NCBI GenBank assembly: GCA_021234535.1
Contig: CM037840.1
Span: 7,925,094-7,989,093, forward strand
Length of the DNA: 64,000 nucleotides
Direction: 5' to 3'
Source: Stichopus chloronotus
Lineage: Eukaryota; Echinodermata; Holothuroidea; Aspidochirotida; Stichopodidae
Part shown: positions 25,113-36,700 of the stretch, piece after piece
Position numbering within the stretch: the stretch's first letter is position 1
How the letters are laid out: each line of letters starts with the position of its first letter
The notes under the pieces: generated by a model
The model's database searches: none
Told to the model about the DNA's origin: nothing
Seen by the model: only the letters and a program-made list of their open reading frames with translations
Made by a program: the position numbers and the translations under genes

Positions 25113-27997
25113 GGGGGGGGGGGGGGGCTTGACCCCATTTTGTTTCACCAACTAGGAGTTGCTAACGTATCTATCCCCTTCCACATCTGGTGACCTGAAT
25201 GCTTCAAATGAGATGACCAAAAATGAATCTGCATGTAGATCATGGAAAATGTCTGTCATTAAATTGTCAACAGGATAGAGGAATTGAAACACCTGTCATC
25301 ATTTTACATCTGGGTCCCCTCCTCTATAGACCCCTGATCCTTATAGACGATTAGCCTTCTCCCACCCTTTTCATAATCAAACCACCCTCTTGCCAGCATT
25401 GTTGCAAACATCGACAGCTTGACTATGCTAAGTTACATTCGAGTCGACTCTGACACCTTGTAGCATTTTCATCTGAGAAAATTCCAAGTCTACTCCCATT
25501 CGTACACACAATTGATACATAAATCAAGTAAATTATTTCCAGTATGCCTCGTGCATGCTCTTTCATATAGTTTATACGTATTTGGGAAAGACCCTCAGCT
25601 CCTGTATTGGCTAACTTCAGTCACGTGACCATGGGTTATCCACCAGATATACCACGAGGATTTACCGCGGTCAATAAACGGCGAATGAACACAAAACCAT
25701 AGATCGACATGTCAAACACGTGCAACCTTTTCTCTGAATACGCCGTTTCAAAAATCTGTAACTGTCTTAATTAAAAAATCAGTCTAGCCAATCCTAAAAT
25801 TCCAACATTTGATTACTTGGCAAAGCCAAGCTTACAGCTTAATAACAAAGCTCAGCCTTCAAGCACCCCGTGCACAAGTGAATTTAGGAACACCAACACT
25901 GGACCACAGCGGTTACTTCTCTATGTTTCCACAACTTTTTGTTCCGACATGTCTAGGTTTCGGCATCAATGTACAATTTTTGTCGGAACATAGAGACGTC
26001 GAATAAAGAGACTTGGTTTAGGTACATAAACGTTTCAAGTACACATTGTTGCCTGCGTCATAAGTATATATGATTGAACTGGTCAACTTGTAGGGGAAAA
26101 CTTAACAATTAAATAGAATATGGTTAACGATGTTAAATGCGTTCCTCAGATCGGGAAAAGAAAAATCGAGGCTACAAGTTCTCTTCCTCCATGACTTTTA
26201 TCAAACTGTTGGTAACTTTTAACAGGACCGTTTCGAAAGTGCGAGTTCACCTAAACCTGGATTGGAATGCTTTCAGTAGCTCTACCTATCCTCGTAGATA
26301 TAAAAAATAGTCTCTTACTACTCCCTTGGCGTTTTTTATCCATGTTTCTCCAGCGTTTTTACGGTATTGCAGTGGCCGATCCAGGATTAGGCATATGGTT
26401 GCTGGGGGGGGGGGGGGTTGCAGTCCTGGGGGAGGGATCAACCGGCACTCTCCCTAGAAAATTTTGATGCTTGAATTGGATATATCTTCAAGCATTCTTA
26501 CTTTTAAAGTAATGATTTTTCTTCATCTTTCTGAGTGAAAGATTCATTCTTACACATTTTCTGGGTAAATGAGATTTTTTTCTAGATGGCGCAGCCGTTG
26601 CACCTCAGCACACGCCTCTGCCCAAATCGTAGTGATTTGTATAAAAGGCAGATCTTCGGGGAGGGGAAGATTTTTGCTAACATATAGGGTGGGCTGAATA
26701 CGAAATGGTATTACATTTGGTGCTAGATTTAAATTGAATATTTCTTCAGGAATTCATTTTTTTCAGCGATGGTTTCATTTTTTCATCTTCCTTGGTGATT
26801 CTGGCATTCTTGGACCCTTTCAGGTTCTATTTTTTTCTTCTTTTTTTTTTTCACATCCGCGGCATCCCAGCCTACACACCTGCCCACGTCGTGGTGATTT
26901 AAAGAAACACTACTGATCTTGGGGGGTCTTTTCAGTTGAGGGGCTTTCACTCCCCCTTTAGAGTTTTCTTTAACAAGCAGGTCTACTTTACACAAAATGC
27001 TGCAATTGTTTGTGCTTTTTCATATGGATGACTGAAAAAAAAATGTGAACAATGGCCGAGTCAGCAGTTTCAGTCAGAGGGGGCGGAAATGGCTTGAAGG
27101 AGCATTGTTAAATTGAAAGCATGACTATAGCGTTCCTTTTTAGAGAGGATTGCAATTTTAGATGCCATTTTGCCTCCAACTGTGCGAACATTGTATGTAC
27201 ATGCATGTAAAATACATGATCGGAATTTAATAAGTGAAAAACTAACATGTAAAACGGGTTAATTATTGCTTATCATGTATCAGAAAGGATCAATAAGGTC
27301 GTACAGGAACCGTAAGGACTATCTAAGCGGAGCCCCACAATTGGTTTGAGCGGAGTGTATAAGAAGTTGTTATTTAAAAAAAACCCAGATGGCCGGAAAA
27401 AGCGTTTTGTTATAAGCTGCATACTATGTACAGTATTGAAACCCCGATCTCATGTTTGCAATTTCTCAAATTAACGAGAGCAAAAGTAAATCTATGAAAG
27501 TACTAATGCATATCATATGGGTTGAGATGATTCAAGAATCATAAATTATGTATCCTCTTTCAAATATTCGTGAAGTACTTGACAAATATTTGATTGGGGG
27601 TGAGCATATTTTTAGAGCCACACCTTTTTTCATTGGTTAATGGAGTCATGCATTGATTGTTTGCAGGGAGTCAAGAGACTCAAAGTGCGTCATGGGCGTA
27701 GTTAGATTTGATTTCTTTCTGAGTCTGAGGCATGGGTTAGGGGATATCAACTTGAGTGTATTGAGGAAATACGGTAAACCCGTTACATTGGGGCAGACAG
27801 AATTTTTGATTAGGGGTGAACCGAAAAGTGTTTGAAGACCGTCTAAGAGGAGCATCAGCATTGTTGGGAGTGGAGCGTGCCATAAAAAAGATACATGAAA
27901 ATCCCCTACATTGTCTTCACAGGCTCAGTAAGTCCCAGACAATGGTATTGTCAGTATTTTAGCAATGATAGATACATGAAGTATATGCATATATATC
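25113..27997. other. Intergenic stretch with poly(G) runs and dispersed repeats
   Basis: G runs occur at 25113-25127 and 26404-26417. The second follows CAGTGGCCGATCCAGGATTA (26370), which looks like a hAT-type transposon terminus. The segment 27140-27300 (GAGAGGATTGC..GCCATTTTGCC.CCAACTG.GCGA.CATTGTA) is repeated, diverged, at 33909-34090. No exon could be supported. Confidence 0.4.
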
Positions 27998-28043
27998 ATC
28001 GCCATATATATATATATATATATATAGATATATATATATATAT
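27998..28043. repeat. (TA)n microsatellite
   Basis: A run of TA dinucleotides is broken once by TAGATA. Confidence 0.95.
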
Positions 28044-28154
28044 CAATGATAAAGACATGAAGTAAGTGCATAGTCGATTATACAAAGTATGAACAATTTT
28101 GAGAAATCGGAAATTTTCGATCCCCTGGGATCTTCTTCAGCCAGGGCGAAAGTC

Positions 28155-28718
28155 TCACTTTCGTGCTCTGGCTCTGATTTTTTTTTTTTTTTTCCGCGCT
28201 CTGATTTTTTTATAGGTTAGCGATTGTTTGACGTACATATTTTCCTGTCGTGTTGAACTAACACTTTCCCTGCAGCAATTTACACAACATCCTCGAGGAC
28301 CGAAAACCGAAGAGTCTGATTCTATGCGCAGGCAGAGATTACTGCACAATGTCTGTGACTGAACTAATTGATGATACAGACGACACTGAAATGTAACTGA
28401 GATGTACATACTACATGTGAAGTTGGAATGATTTGTCAGTGGTAGACTAGTCTCCAAGGAATTGCCCATAATGTCTTCATTCGTTATAGTCTCGTTATCA
28501 TCAACGATTTCACTGACAGAGGGAAAACCCCAATTGGTAATAGTAATACACCATATTAACCCCCATATGGTGATGATAGTACGCACGTTCCAACTAAGTT
28601 GACCTAAAAACCTCCACTCTGTGCTTAAATTTGCGGTTTTCATTTCCTTGTCTCTTAGAACTGATGCGTTCGCTGCTATGACAACAACCAGCCACCTTTG
28701 CCCTATCTGAGCTTCCAA
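28155..28718 (-). CDS. Hypothetical 187-codon open frame with possible membrane segment
   Basis: This is the longest clean frame outside the known genes apart from repeats. It begins MEAQIGQRWLVVVIAAN and has a hydrophobic stretch (VRTIITIWGLIWCITITNWG, about residues 45-64). An acidic segment, several N-X-S/T sequons and a Cys-rich part follow. The last 25 codons run into a poly(T)/GCGCTCTGATTT repeat and read as Lys/Arg-rich, so a true exon would have to end earlier. I do not recognise a family. It could be a first exon with a signal anchor or a chance frame. Confidence 0.22.
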   Translation of the reverse strand: MEAQIGQRWLVVVIAANASVLRDKEMKTANLSTEWRFLGQLSWNVRTIITIWGLIWCITITNWGFPSVSEIVDDNETITNEDIMGNSLETSLPLTNHSNFTCSMYISVTFQCRLYHQLVQSQTLCSNLCLRIESDSSVFGPRGCCVNCCRESVSSTRQENMYVKQSLTYKKIRARKKKKKIRARARK

Positions 28719-29450
28719 GATTTTCTAAAATTCTCGAAAGGAGCGGGTCTCGTAGGCCGCGCTTTCGTGTTGCTGAAAAAAAAAAATTGTGACTAAGAAA
28801 GATTTTTGTGGCGGCATGCAGCGAACTACACAGTACCGTAGGTGCGCCTTTATACGAAACTCACCGGCACCGTAGATATATATTGCCTGATGACGTACCA
28901 CTATCTGTTACTTGGAAATTAGCGACTGTTAAACATCCCTCTCCTAAACTCGGAGGAAACATGACACTTAGGAAGTTACAGCTATAGAAACACAAGTTGG
29001 TAAACAAGCATCTTGGATACAGCACGAATGCGAGAAGTTAACGCTCGATAGATGTGACGTATACGGTTACACCCATGTAGTGTCACACCTCGTATTTGAT
29101 CCCGGAGGTATAGCCACGCACACTATTGTGAGACAGAGCCATACAAACAAGATTTAATTCCTGTTTCCAACGAAAGCCAATTCCACAAACGTGTCAGTGG
29201 TAGATCAACGAAACTGTGTTTGTCACCTGTCCTTTGACTCTCTCGCTGTAAAAACGTCCTGCAACAGCTTGATTTATGCCGCTGGGGCAATACCTTTTCT
29301 GCCCTTGGATTCGAGTCCTTCGAGAGTGGTCCCAACAACAACGGTAGCGAGCAGTTACATTTGGATGATAATATGGAGTGCTTCGTATTTCGGTGAAATT
29401 CGTTGGCTGTAGTCTCAACAAATTCAGTCCCCGGTCAGCCAGCCAGTCTG

Positions 29451-29548
29451 ATGCCTATGTCTCCCAGCATGAAGTATTTCAGCTTGATCATTGTCGCCAT
29501 TTTCTCTTTCCTGCGATTCTTACCTACACGTGCAGAAGGCAGAGAAAG
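29451..29548 (+). CDS. Probable signal-peptide first coding exon of a secreted protein
   Basis: The exon starts MPMSPSMKYFSLIIVAIFSF and continues LRFLPTRAEGRE. That is a Lys, a 15-residue hydrophobic core and a plausible signal-peptidase site after TRA. A donor AG|GTACAG follows in phase 2; reading through leads to a poly(T)/Phe run, which supports splicing. No downstream exon could be matched with confidence. The HYR exons begin 10 kb downstream on the same strand but are phase 1, so at least one undetected exon would be needed to join them. The assignment to the HYR gene is therefore speculative. Confidence 0.45.
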
Positions 29549-31133
29549 GTACAGTAATAGGTTACTGTCTTTTACAGGGAGCATCTCCGTAAAAGCTTCA
29601 TACAGCAGGCAGTTGCTATTTGTCAACTCCCTGCCTACAGTGAGCTGCTTCGATCCACAACACTCACTGTTTTTTTTTTTTTTTTTTTCATGCCTTCCAG
29701 GTACGGTTGTCCTTAAAAAAAAGTAGGATGCCCTTACACTTAGTGTAGCTTTAATATCAATAAATGTCTTTTCATTGGTAGATGTGCTAGTTCAACCCGC
29801 TAGAAATTTGAAATAACTTATTTGAAGTTGCTTCCAATCCATTTTCCTCAGTATAGATAACCTACCATTCAAAGGGACATAGGGCGTTTGTTTTACAGAA
29901 AACATCCATATTATTAAAACCAATGTTTGTGGACCCAGAATGATAGGTTATTCAAAATGAGGAAGGATAGTAGCCGTCTTTTCAAGAAATAAGTTTCTCA
30001 CCGATAGAAACTCAGTTATTTGTTGCTCAACACCAATTTGTTCACCCAAACTTTAAAAAATTCAAATGACGTATCTTCCGGTACTCATCACATGCATAAT
30101 GTTTTGAGGAGATGAAGCTTTGGTTGTTTACTGATGAGACTGAATGGTTTAACAATGACTAAAGCTATTTCTTTTGTATGTCATGTTGGTGTATTCTAAA
30201 CGCACTATTTCCCTCTTAATAATTCTTCCTCCAACATTTTGAAAATGGTTGGGTTTGAAACAGCCAGGCAGTACCACTGAGACGAGGTCAGTAGGTCCTA
30301 AAACAAAATTGTTTAGCGGAAATGGTACCGGGTACGGTATCGGAACTGTTGAATGGCAAAGCTCCCCCTATACTATAGTGACTTTATGTATTGACTGAGT
30401 AATTGATACATCGATCAGAACTTTTACAAGTGAAAACGGTCCGAAATCGGCGTGTACCAGAAGAAAAAACTACGAAAAGCAGAAGTTCATAAATAAATTG
30501 TACTTGTTTTGCGAGTGAAACTAAATGTATATATATATATAATTATGCATCCTTATTTCTAAATTACATAGTTGTAAAAGTAATTTTAAATAAGTATATA
30601 AATACATGAGATGGATTTTTTTTTGCAACGTAAGTCTAACGCTGGGGTAAACATTTCGTTTGGTTACAACGAATTTACTTCCAAAATACACACTACCGGG
30701 CTACTTTTATGTTTACTCTTCACGGTGTAGGCGCATATAGGTTTTAGGTAGGACGGGGGCTACGGTTGTTACTTTGGCAACTTAGTTGTTACGTATACAG
30801 TGTCGATTTTTCGGAGCAGAAATGACATCACTCCAACCGGTATCAAAGGTAGCATATGGAACGCCACAAAAGCAATATTTTTTATTTTGTTTCCTTTTTG
30901 GTTTGTCGATCTCATTCAATTTTGTCGTCTCTAGCGTGGAGCGCGAGGCCTTGCTGGTGGGGTCCAGCCCCCGGAATCTCTGAGGTTTTAGCATATCTCT
31001 GGGTGGAAAATTAAGTCCCAAGAGAGGTATATTATTTATTTTTATATTATTCACTTTTTCGGTTGACCGTACTCCAAGGTTCCCAACTTTTTTCTTTGGG
31101 GGTACTGTTTCACATTTACGCGGTGCCACCGAG

Positions 31134-31157
31134 TACACACACACACACACACACACA
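31134..31157. repeat. (AC)n microsatellite
   Basis: About twelve AC units. They create the Cys-Val run in the minus-strand frame 30782-31429, which I do not accept as a gene. Confidence 0.9.
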
Positions 31158-31790
31158 TAGGCTACATACACTTCCATTCCATTCCTATATTTAGGAAAAC
31201 AACCACCTACCTGCCCTTCCCTTATGTTGGACGGTAAACATTCCAGAGAAAATTGGTCTGACCAGGCTGGCCTACTGTTGAAGTGGCTACGGGCATGATA
31301 TGATCGAAAGCTGGCAGCCTGTGTAACATAAATTAGGCATTTATCAATCATGGTTCCCCGTATGCTGTTCCTATTCAGTCCAATGCCAATACATAGTTTT
31401 GTGATTAAATTAATTTTGGATGAGTACAAGATCTGATTGGGAAGGGTGAGAGCAACTGGGGGGGGGGGGACTGGGGGGCAAGGAAACAGTCTGGAGGGGC
31501 AAATTCCCCCTCATGCCCCCCCCCCCCCGTAGCGCCGCCACTGCGGATAGACAATTAATATATGAGTGTCTAGTGTATCGCAAGCCGTTCTTCTTTTTTA
31601 TTCCCTTTTTGGTGATATCATCAAATAATTAGCGATATCATTTAATATATCAAGATATCTACAATACATCTTTAATTGATTAGAGATATCTGCAATTCTT
31701 CCTAGCTACTTGCTGTATTAGCTGGAATATATTTCATGGTATTTGTAAAAGAGTGCAGATCTATTGCAAATATCAGTAATACAACATCAC

Positions 31791-32095
31791 ATATCGTTAA
31801 TTCTGGCTTATTTAAAGATATCTTGAATTCGAATTAGTGGTATCATCAAATATGACGTCAAATGTCGTTAATTTTGGCCAACTTAAAGATATCTTTGATT
31901 GAAATGTATGACGTCACCAAATGTGACGTCACATATCGTTACTTCTGCCTTATTTAAAGATGTCAGCAATTTAAATTTATGATGTCATCAGATATGACGT
32001 CGTATATCGTTAATTATAGCTTATTTAAAGATACTTTTATTTCGAATTAGCGATATCATCAAATATGACTTCACATATCGTTAAATGATGTCAGT
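31791..32095. repeat. ~71-bp minisatellite carrying CRE palindromes
   Basis: Units of about 71 bp start with CATATCGTTAATTCTGGCTT, then TTTAAAGATATCTT, then ATCATCAAATATGACGTCA. Unit starts are near 31791, 31862, 31932, 32003 and 32073. TGACGTCA is exact at 31853, 31909 and 31924, with a near match (TGACGTCG) at 31994. Decayed GATATC-rich sequence extends upstream to about 31600. Confidence 0.8.
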
Positions 32096-32289
32096 GTCGT
32101 CAAAATGTCCGATCCATGACTGTTGTTGTTGTAAGTTGTAACCAGTACACAGTGTGTAGACTCGGCCTTATGGCCTAACGCGAATACATTGTATGATAAC
32201 GTATACCTGGCGCTTTAACTGGCACCTCCATGACGGTCATCCCAAGGAAGTGGAGACGATGACTTTATATTTACTGCTGTCAGTAACTC

Positions 32290-33725
32290 TATGTTGCTCG
32301 GACACTTGATTGGGCACGCTCTATTTCAATGGGGGAAAGTCGGATGGAAATCAAACTTTGTATGTGGGTCTACCATATTGAGAAGGTGTGCCCTATTGTT
32401 TTTGGTGGAGGTCAAAGGTCGTCTGGGGTACCGGGGGCCATGTAGGTACTCTGAAAACCTTTTAACAGGCTATCTCCACTTATAAAGTTTGCGCACAGTT
32501 TATACTTGGTATATGGATCCATCATGTTAGTGGTATCTTCGGGGTGTACAGCTGTTGATTTTTGGGTCCAATGGGCCATATGGACCATTGTGTGGAATTA
32601 TGCCAAATCTCCCACAGATTGAAAGGTATTACATTGAAATTGTGTCATATTACTATTATGGTAGGGGTCTCTTTATGTTGTTCAGTATTATTGGTCCCAT
32701 ATGGACCATAATGAACCATTTTATGAAATCATGCAAAGTGTTTCTTTTCTGCATATTTTGCTGTACAGCGTGAATTGTCAAATCAGCGTTGATGTAGTGG
32801 AATCTGGGATGTTCAGAATTTATGAGTCTTTGAGCTCTTTTCTGAAAGCATGCAAAACGCTTCTTCTCCTACAGATTTTATGGTATTCAGTCAAAATTGT
32901 GTCACATTACTACTGTACTATGGTAGTGACTCCTTCAGGTTGTCCAGTATTATTGGTCCCATATGGGGCCACATGGACCATTTTATGAAATCATGCTTTT
33001 CCGCATATTGTTGCTTTACAATGTGCAATGTTTGTCAAATTAGCATTGTGGTAGTGGAACCCGAGGTGTTCAAGATTCGTGGGTCCAATGTTCAAGTGTT
33101 CAAGTTCAATATTCATGTGTGGGTCCAATATTGGCCATTTCATGAAACAATGCCGAGTGCCTCTTCTCCTACAGATTGTATGGTATATATTAAATTGAAG
33201 TTGTGTCACATTACTACTATGGTAGTGGCTCCTTTAGGTTGCTCAGGATTATTGGTCCCATGTGGACCATTTAATGACATCATGGCAAATGTCTCTTCTG
33301 CATATTTTGCTGTACCGTGTGAAAAGGCTATTCAAATTAGCATATGCAGTGTTCAACATTTGTGGGTTTAACAATGCTACTGAATGGATATTATTAAATT
33401 CTTAAAATAGACTCACAATATAGTTATAGTTAATCAATATTTGACCATATTTGCAATAAGCAAGCCACCGTCCTATGCTGGTATCAATGACCTTCCCCTT
33501 CAGTCAGGTCAGATATTTATTTCAGACAGTCATTTAGACATTAACTCCCTGTTTAAAAATGCAGAGGGAGAAGATAGGTTCCAATTGATCGTCATTAACA
33601 TTTCTCTTTTGCTTCAGTTTTTGTTTAAAAAAAACTGACATATTTCAGAGATTGTATCGGCTTTAGCCAGCATTTTTTTTCCTTTTCAGCGGCAGTTTGA
33701 TAAAGGACATTGTATGCTGCAATGG
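32290..33725 (+). repeat. Interspersed repeat built from ~170-bp modules, copy 1
   Basis: The 5' part (ACGCTCTATTTCAATGGGGGAAAGTCGGATG..GTGCCCTATTGTTTTTGGTGGAGGTCAAAGGTC) is shared with 51.3 kb and 52.6 kb. It is followed by about five modules containing TGGACCATTTTATGAAATCA, TGCAAA, CTACAGATTGTATGGTAT, TGTGTCACATTACTACTATG and GGTAGTGGCTCCTT. The tail (TCTTAAAATAGACTCACAA..GCTTTAGCCAGCATT) matches 53.56-53.92 kb. The 173-codon frame at 32850-33371 is read from these modules and is not a gene. Confidence 0.75.
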
Positions 33726-36700
33726 GCCAGTTAAAACAAGAAGGCAATCCACTGAGTTGCATCTCATCCCTATCTTTGTCCATAATCATTCGCAATGTTA
33801 CACGTGTGTGTTGTAGACGATCGAGGTTTTATTTGATCGAACACCCCACGCTTTACATTATAAACAATACATAAGTACACGTAGCTAGTCGCAGCACGCT
33901 TGGATGTGTAGAGAGGATTGCGACAACTGGTTAATTGACGCCATTTTGCCCCCAACTGCGCGAGCATTGTACGTACGTAAATGTAGGTCATTCATATGGT
34001 GATACATGATCTGCGCTTATTTACTGAAAGCAATCATGCACAACTGCGGTTTTATTGGTAACCATGTCTCACAAAGCATCAATAAGTATTTCATAGTGTT
34101 ATTGAGTGGTTGGAAAAAGAAGACTGGGGTGAAAAAAGGGGGGGGGGGGGATTGATTGGGACAATGATGTCAGACTTCAGATGCGACTTAAATTGGGACC
34201 AACAAAAATGAAATCATAGTTTTCAATATGTAATCAGAGACTCCACTGATTTAAATTTCCGTACAATGGCTTTGGCATCGCTGTAGGGGCGGTCGACTGG
34301 GGTTGAAGAAGGGTTTCTGAGAGGAAAAGGTGTTAATAGACCAACAGATGTTAAAAAACCGGGATGACATTTTTGAGTTGCTCAGGATATTGGGATAACC
34401 ACAGATATATGTTATTCATTCTTTCTATTTTTGTCCTTTTTTTCTTTTGCATCCCCTATTTTTTGTACATCACCAGAATTTTGGAGTGAAAAATATTGAC
34501 ATATCACATGCGCAGGTGGGCCTTCCCCTTTCTTCTACCCCCACACCCTAGGATTCTGACATGGCTACAACACATGCATAACAAAGGAGCAGCATAGCTA
34601 AGACGTTACCAGCGTATAGATACAACCTTCTGCTCCCATCGCACCCCACGCCCCTCTCGAAGAGCCAATTACTGGAAATCCTCATAACCTCCCCCCCCCC
34701 CAGCATCTTCTTACTGGGGAAAATTCATAGCTGTGCAAATCCGGTTAGAGTTGGTTGACACAAGTCATAAGTGCTGTTTTTTTTTTCGTTTACTTGAAGC
34801 GATTGGAATACCCCTTACGAATAAAAAAGAGAGGAGAACTCTATGTCGACCTTTACAAATTAGAAGGAGGTGGATTGGATTTCACTTTTACTTGTGACAT
34901 GCATGGCTAGGGGTGCAATATTGTGTGAATTTAAAACAAACTGTCTGAAAATAAGAATCTTTAAGTGTATAAATAATACTTATTTATAGTTAATAACTAA
35001 AAAGTAATGGACATGCAGCGACAATGCTTCACCGTTGGGAAATTGCATTAGTGGGCCTTTGACAGAGTAGAGGCAAGGTACAACAGAAGAAAATAATGCA
35101 ATACCAGTGAAGGACATTGAAAATGGCATTGAGGGTTGCCACATGAAAAAAAATAGCTATTTGGTAGTTGGAGGCAAAAATGGCTACATGTGTCACTTGA
35201 CTGGAAAATGTGTATGTCGTATGTATGTTTGATGAAAACTACCGATACAGTTTACACCGCGATTTAAATCCCATTATTTTTTTAAATCATTGATGTAAAT
35301 AAAACTTTCAGAATTTCGACATTTCAAGCAGATAAGCAAACGTAATCATTGTAATAGACTGCTTTACCTTATTGCACTCTTTAAAATGACTTACACACAG
35401 GACGGTATTCTACCCAGAAATCATCAACTATTTTGTTTTTTGGGCATGATATCAAGTGTGAGGTGACAAAATTCTTGCACATTTCCAATTGCAACTAAAA
35501 ATATATATGAAAATAGTTACATTCTCAAATTCAATCAACAGATGGATTTGCATTTATTGTTTTTTTCTTCTCTGTGTTTACATGGTCTCTTCACAGTGTC
35601 AGAATGAAAGGCTTATTAACGCTGGACCGTGCATTAACCGTTGGATGATGCATGATCGAGGTATAGTAATGCACAGGTCCAAAAATTGATTAACCCTCTT
35701 CATACATCCAAAACGAAATTTGCATAAAAAGCACAAAACAGACGAAAATTTGAGTTTGTAAATAACCGCAATTTCATTGCAAAAACGAATCAGGATAAAT
35801 GGTAAATACGATTCACAACATGTCGAAAATGTTCGTGCGCGATAGACAAAAGAACCGAAGTGGATTTGTGTCAGATAGCAGACGACAAAAAACAAAAAAA
35901 AAAAAAAAAAAAAACTGTCGATCCACGTTTTCATTGTACTCGTCCGCCGGTGATTTTACTCTTAAATTGACCTTGTTATATCTGTAGGATAATGCACTGT
36001 CACCTGACTGCAATGGGCCAACAGGAGTCGAGAATTCTTATAAAGCAATGGGAACCAAGCTGTTTGTTTACAAATAAGACTCTTATTTAACAATGGAAAT
36101 AATATGCCTTGCTATATGCCTTGCCTTGTTATTGAAAATATATGGTTCTGTCGTGCGGAGTAACTTGAAACTGCAAATGGAGCAATGCTTGTTGACTGCG
36201 TAGAGATAATGCATAATAAGTGGCTATAAATATTTGTGGAAGGTTTGGAAAAAAAATCAGGGGAACTTAAATTTTGAATTTAACGAAATAAAAAGTAATG
36301 AAATCGAATTTTAATCATTAAAATCAGATTTTAATAAAACGAAATCCGTTCTTTCTTTTTACAAAAATCAACAACCTTAGATCATCGTGGTGTGACATGT
36401 TCAAATGTACCATATTTCACATTACATCAACTGTGTTATGATACTATACTTCGGTTTATTAGACCACAAAATCACGATTTCAAAATGCAACGACCTTCAG
36501 TCCGTCTCCCTGACTCTACGTGCGCAAAATTTACGTCACTGCATGTCGCATTGAAGTATGTTGTATGGATTAGTGTTCCACCTGGCAGAGCTAATGTAAA
36601 CTGCAATGAAGACTGGTCCTGTCCCCTGGTCCTTTCCCCAACATTTGAAATGCAATTTTCACTTTCTTATTTTTTAAAAAGTACATCAAAGAAGTTGAAC

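Noticed and set aside
30782..31429. 215-codon minus-strand open frame
   Set aside because: It runs through an AC microsatellite (Cys-Val run) and repeat-like DNA, with no domain features.
32850..33371. 173-codon plus-strand open frame
   Set aside because: It is read entirely from ~170-bp repeat modules present elsewhere without an open frame.
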